Positions 5,695 to 7,938 of a stretch of 7,938 nt of DNA are shown here, one piece after another. The translations under genes and the position numbers were made by a program. Source of the DNA: JALYXS01 sp051003795 (GTDB taxonomy: Bacteria; Acidobacteriota; Terriglobia; Bryobacterales; Bryobacteraceae); NCBI GenBank assembly GCA_051003795.1, contig JBPCKZ010000132.1, positions 1-7,938 of the forward strand, in the 5' to 3' direction. Numbering within the stretch: position 1 is the first letter of the stretch; every line of letters begins with the position of its first letter. The notes beneath the pieces were generated by a model that saw only the letters and a program-made list of their open reading frames with translations, ran no database searches and was not told the origin of the DNA.

Positions 5695-7906
5695 CTCCTC
5701 CAAAATCAAACCTTCGCACACCCAGCGCGCCGCCCACGTTTACGTTCGCCAGTCCACGCCTGGCCAAGTCGAGCATAACCGCGAATCCACCGCCCGTCAG
5801 TACGCCTTAGCCGATAGGGCCTGCCAACTGGGTTGGACCAAACAACAAGTGGTCATCATCGATGAAGACCTGGGGCTGTCCGGCTCCAGCGCCGACCAGC
5901 GCTCCGGGTTTGCTCGCCTCACCAGCGACGTGGCGCTAGCCCACGTGGGCATCGTTTTGGGCCTGGAGGTCTCACGGCTGGCGCGAAACAACGCCGACTG
6001 GTACCGCTTGCTCGAGTTGTGCGGCGTCACCGACACACTCATTGGCGACAACGATGGCGTCTATCATCCTGCGCTGTTCAACGATCGCCTGCTGCTCGGC
6101 CTAAAGGGCACGATGAGCGAAGCGGAGTTGCACATCATTCGTGCCCGTCTCGACGGCGGCATCCGCAACAAAGCCGCTCGCGGGGAACTGCGGCGCGGTC
6201 TGCCAGTAGGCTTCGTATGGGGAGAACAGGATGGTGAGGTTCTCTTTCATCCCGATGAAGCCGTCACCGGCGCCATCCGCACCGTCTTCGAGCGATTTGC
6301 CGAATTCGGCTCGGCTCGGCGTGTCTGGCTCTGGTTCCGTTCCGAAGACCTGTCTTTTCCGCTGCAGACTACACCTGCCGGTCTGCCTGGTCCGATCCGC
6401 TGGGTCACGCCTACTTACACCGCACTCCATCACATCCTGACCAATCCGGTGTATGCTGGCGCTTACACCTACGGCAAGACCCGCTACCAACGCTACGTCG
6501 ATGAACACGGCGCCATCAAGAAACGCACTCGGCATCTTCCCATGGATCAGTGGGCCGTTCTCATCCCGGACCATCATCCGGGTTTCATCGATTGGGCCAC
6601 CTTCCAGGCCAACCAGGCACGGCTCGACTCCAATACCCGGCCGAAGCCGCATCAGCCAGGAGGCGCGGTGAGAGAAGGCTCGGCACTATTGCAGGGCCTT
6701 GCCACTTGCGGCCACTGTGGCCGCCGATTGCATGTTCACTACCGAGGCCGGAACTCGGCTCCGGGTTATCACTGCGCCGGCAAAGACCTCGTCAACGGAC
6801 GCGGCGTGTACTGTCTCAACGTCGGCGGAATGCTAATCGAGCACGCCGTGGCCAACGCTTTTCTCGAAGCCGTCACACCGGCGGCCGTAGAAGCAACCAT
6901 GCTCTCGGTCCAACAACTCCAAGCGAACCATGATGCGGCTCTGTCGCAGTGGCGGTTGGAAGTGGAACGGGCGCGTTACGAGGCGGAACGGGCGGAACGC
7001 CGTTACCGAGCCGTAGAGCCGGAAAACCGGCTTGTGGCTCGCGGCCTGGAGACCGAATGGGAGAATCGCCTACGCGATCTGGCCGCCGCCGAAACAGAGC
7101 TGCGTCGCCGCGAGCAACAACGGCCCAGCTCGATGGGTCCCGAGCAACTCAAACGTATCCAGACGCTCGGCTCCGATATTCGTCAAGTCTGGACTGCGCC
7201 CGCCATCACGGACCGTGACCGCAAGGAACTCCTGCGCACCCTGCTCGAAGAAGCGATCTTCGATCTGAAGCGAGCTGAAGGTAAGGCGCACCTGACTCTG
7301 CGCTGGCGCGGCGGAGCCATTACGCTGCTGGACGTCCCGGTTCCGCGCTTCCGGCCCATCGGTCCACGCACGGATGAAGATACCATCTCTTTGCTGCGCC
7401 GCCTGGCCGCTCTTTATCCAGATGAAGTCATCGCCGGAATCTTGAATCGCCAGGGACGCAAAACGGCGACTGGAGAACGCTTCACCGCCAACCAGATTGG
7501 CAGCCTACGCCGCTATCGCGACATTCCTCGCTTCCAACCGCCAGCTGAGCCGCCCACCGGGGAACTCGTCTCGATTCGAAAGGCGGCACAGATTCTAAGC
7601 ATGAATACGTCCAGTATTCATCGCTGGCTGGCAGATGGTTTCATCGCCGGCGAGCAAGTCACTCCAGGCGCGCCGTGGCAGATTCGAATCCCCGATGAGT
7701 TGCGGGCGCGGATCGTGCAGCAAGCGCCGCCGGAGTATCTGCCGATGCTCGAAACCACTATGAAACTCGGCGTTTCGCGGCAAACGGTATTGCAGCGTGT
7801 AAAGCGCGGCGAGCTCGAAGCAGTCCTGGTGAGGCAAGGCCGGCGTAAAGGCTTGCGAATCAAAGTAGTCGATCAGCAACCCGGCCTGTTCGGGGCCATT
7901 TCATGA
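5687..7906 (+). CDS. Large serine recombinase with C-terminal DNA-binding domains
   Basis: The 739-residue protein starts at ATG 5687. Residues 15-155 are the resolvase catalytic domain: YVRQST gives Arg21 and the nucleophile Ser23, and LEVSRLARN gives Arg97 and Arg100. The helix GTMSEAELHIIRARL (141-155) follows. Residues about 160-320 are the Recombinase (DNA-binding) domain, with the typical ILTNPVYAGAYTYGK segment. A zinc ribbon has Cys341, Cys344, Cys363 and Cys376. Residues about 408-478 form a charged coiled coil. After a strand-rich part, residues about 563-615 (DEVIAGILNRQGRKTATGE) resemble the fungal/bacterial recombinase HTH tail. Two further HTH units follow: SIRKAAQILSMNTSSIHRWL (from about 629) and TTMKLGVSRQTVLQRVKRGE (from about 690), both excisionase/MerR-like. 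All catalytic residues are present and no frameshift is seen, so it is probably active. It should cut and rejoin DNA through a Ser-DNA link to move the element encoding it. Target sites are not known. It is translationally coupled to the two small genes. Confidence 0.9.
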   Translation: MTDSSKIKPSHTQRAAHVYVRQSTPGQVEHNRESTARQYALADRACQLGWTKQQVVIIDEDLGLSGSSADQRSGFARLTSDVALAHVGIVLGLEVSRLARNNADWYRLLELCGVTDTLIGDNDGVYHPALFNDRLLLGLKGTMSEAELHIIRARLDGGIRNKAARGELRRGLPVGFVWGEQDGEVLFHPDEAVTGAIRTVFERFAEFGSARRVWLWFRSEDLSFPLQTTPAGLPGPIRWVTPTYTALHHILTNPVYAGAYTYGKTRYQRYVDEHGAIKKRTRHLPMDQWAVLIPDHHPGFIDWATFQANQARLDSNTRPKPHQPGGAVREGSALLQGLATCGHCGRRLHVHYRGRNSAPGYHCAGKDLVNGRGVYCLNVGGMLIEHAVANAFLEAVTPAAVEATMLSVQQLQANHDAALSQWRLEVERARYEAERAERRYRAVEPENRLVARGLETEWENRLRDLAAAETELRRREQQRPSSMGPEQLKRIQTLGSDIRQVWTAPAITDRDRKELLRTLLEEAIFDLKRAEGKAHLTLRWRGGAITLLDVPVPRFRPIGPRTDEDTISLLRRLAALYPDEVIAGILNRQGRKTATGERFTANQIGSLRRYRDIPRFQPPAEPPTGELVSIRKAAQILSMNTSSIHRWLADGFIAGEQVTPGAPWQIRIPDELRARIVQQAPPEYLPMLETTMKLGVSRQTVLQRVKRGELEAVLVRQGRRKGLRIKVVDQQPGLFGAIS

Positions 7907-7919
7907 ACCAGGGGGCAGT

Positions 7920-7938
7920 ATGAAGCCGTATCCAAGAA
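7920..7938 (+). CDS. Possible start of a further gene (runs off right edge)
   Basis: ATG at 7920 follows GGGGGCAGT and opens a frame reading MKPYPR to the edge. It begins 13 bases after the recombinase stop, so a fourth gene of the same operon is plausible. A seven-codon frame at 7903-7923 (ATG overlapping the recombinase stop) ends on the same ATG. Six codons are too few to name a product. Confidence 0.35.

Noticed and set aside
6101..6652. 183-codon minus-strand frame within the recombinase
   Set aside because: It is antisense to the well-conserved Recombinase domain and shows no independent motif or ribosome binding site.

Overview
The window most resembles an Acidobacteriota genome of the Solibacter/Bryobacter type. 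This is inferred from family content: a long secreted SBBP-repeat (beta-propeller) protein with a BACON domain, a tiny lysine/arginine-rich protein with two RGRPP AT-hook cores, and ISAzo13-type and group II intron debris. No rRNA, tRNA or housekeeping gene is present to settle the taxonomy. It is an accessory region in which host genes sit between mobile elements.

Layout, left to right. (1) At 1-128 is the end of an IS6-family insertion sequence: the first 28 codons of its transposase on the minus strand, with a terminal inverted repeat at about 114-128. (2) At 304-483 (minus) is a 59-residue protein with two AT-hook cores. It diverges from (3) a 931-residue secreted SBBP/BACON protein at 688-3483 (plus). 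The 204-base gap holds plausible promoters for both. The SBBP start is odd: a well-placed Shine-Dalgarno points to a 14-codon out-of-frame reading frame that looks like the missing basic end of its signal peptide. (4) A hairpin at 3562-3604 may end SBBP transcription. (5) At about 3679-4671 is a decayed ISAzo13-family transposase. It has lost its N-terminal part, carries a one-base insertion at the second catalytic aspartate, and has an internal stop. Its right end abuts (6) a minus-strand fragment of a group II intron reverse transcriptase (4672-5220), damaged at both ends and altered in its YADD active site. (7) At 5253-7906 is an apparently intact three-gene module: a DUF5372-like protein, a 52-residue protein, and a 739-residue serine recombinase with extra DNA-binding domains at its C-terminus. 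A fourth gene may begin at 7920.

How the parts work together. The module at 5253-7906 is tightly packed: both small genes stop within 8 bases of the recombinase start, and the 52-residue gene lies wholly inside the DUF5372 reading frame. Translational coupling is therefore likely. It is the best candidate here for an under-described mobile system. The AT-hook and SBBP genes share an intergenic control region, which makes regulation of one by the other possible but unproven. The ISAzo13 and reverse transcriptase pieces are relics.
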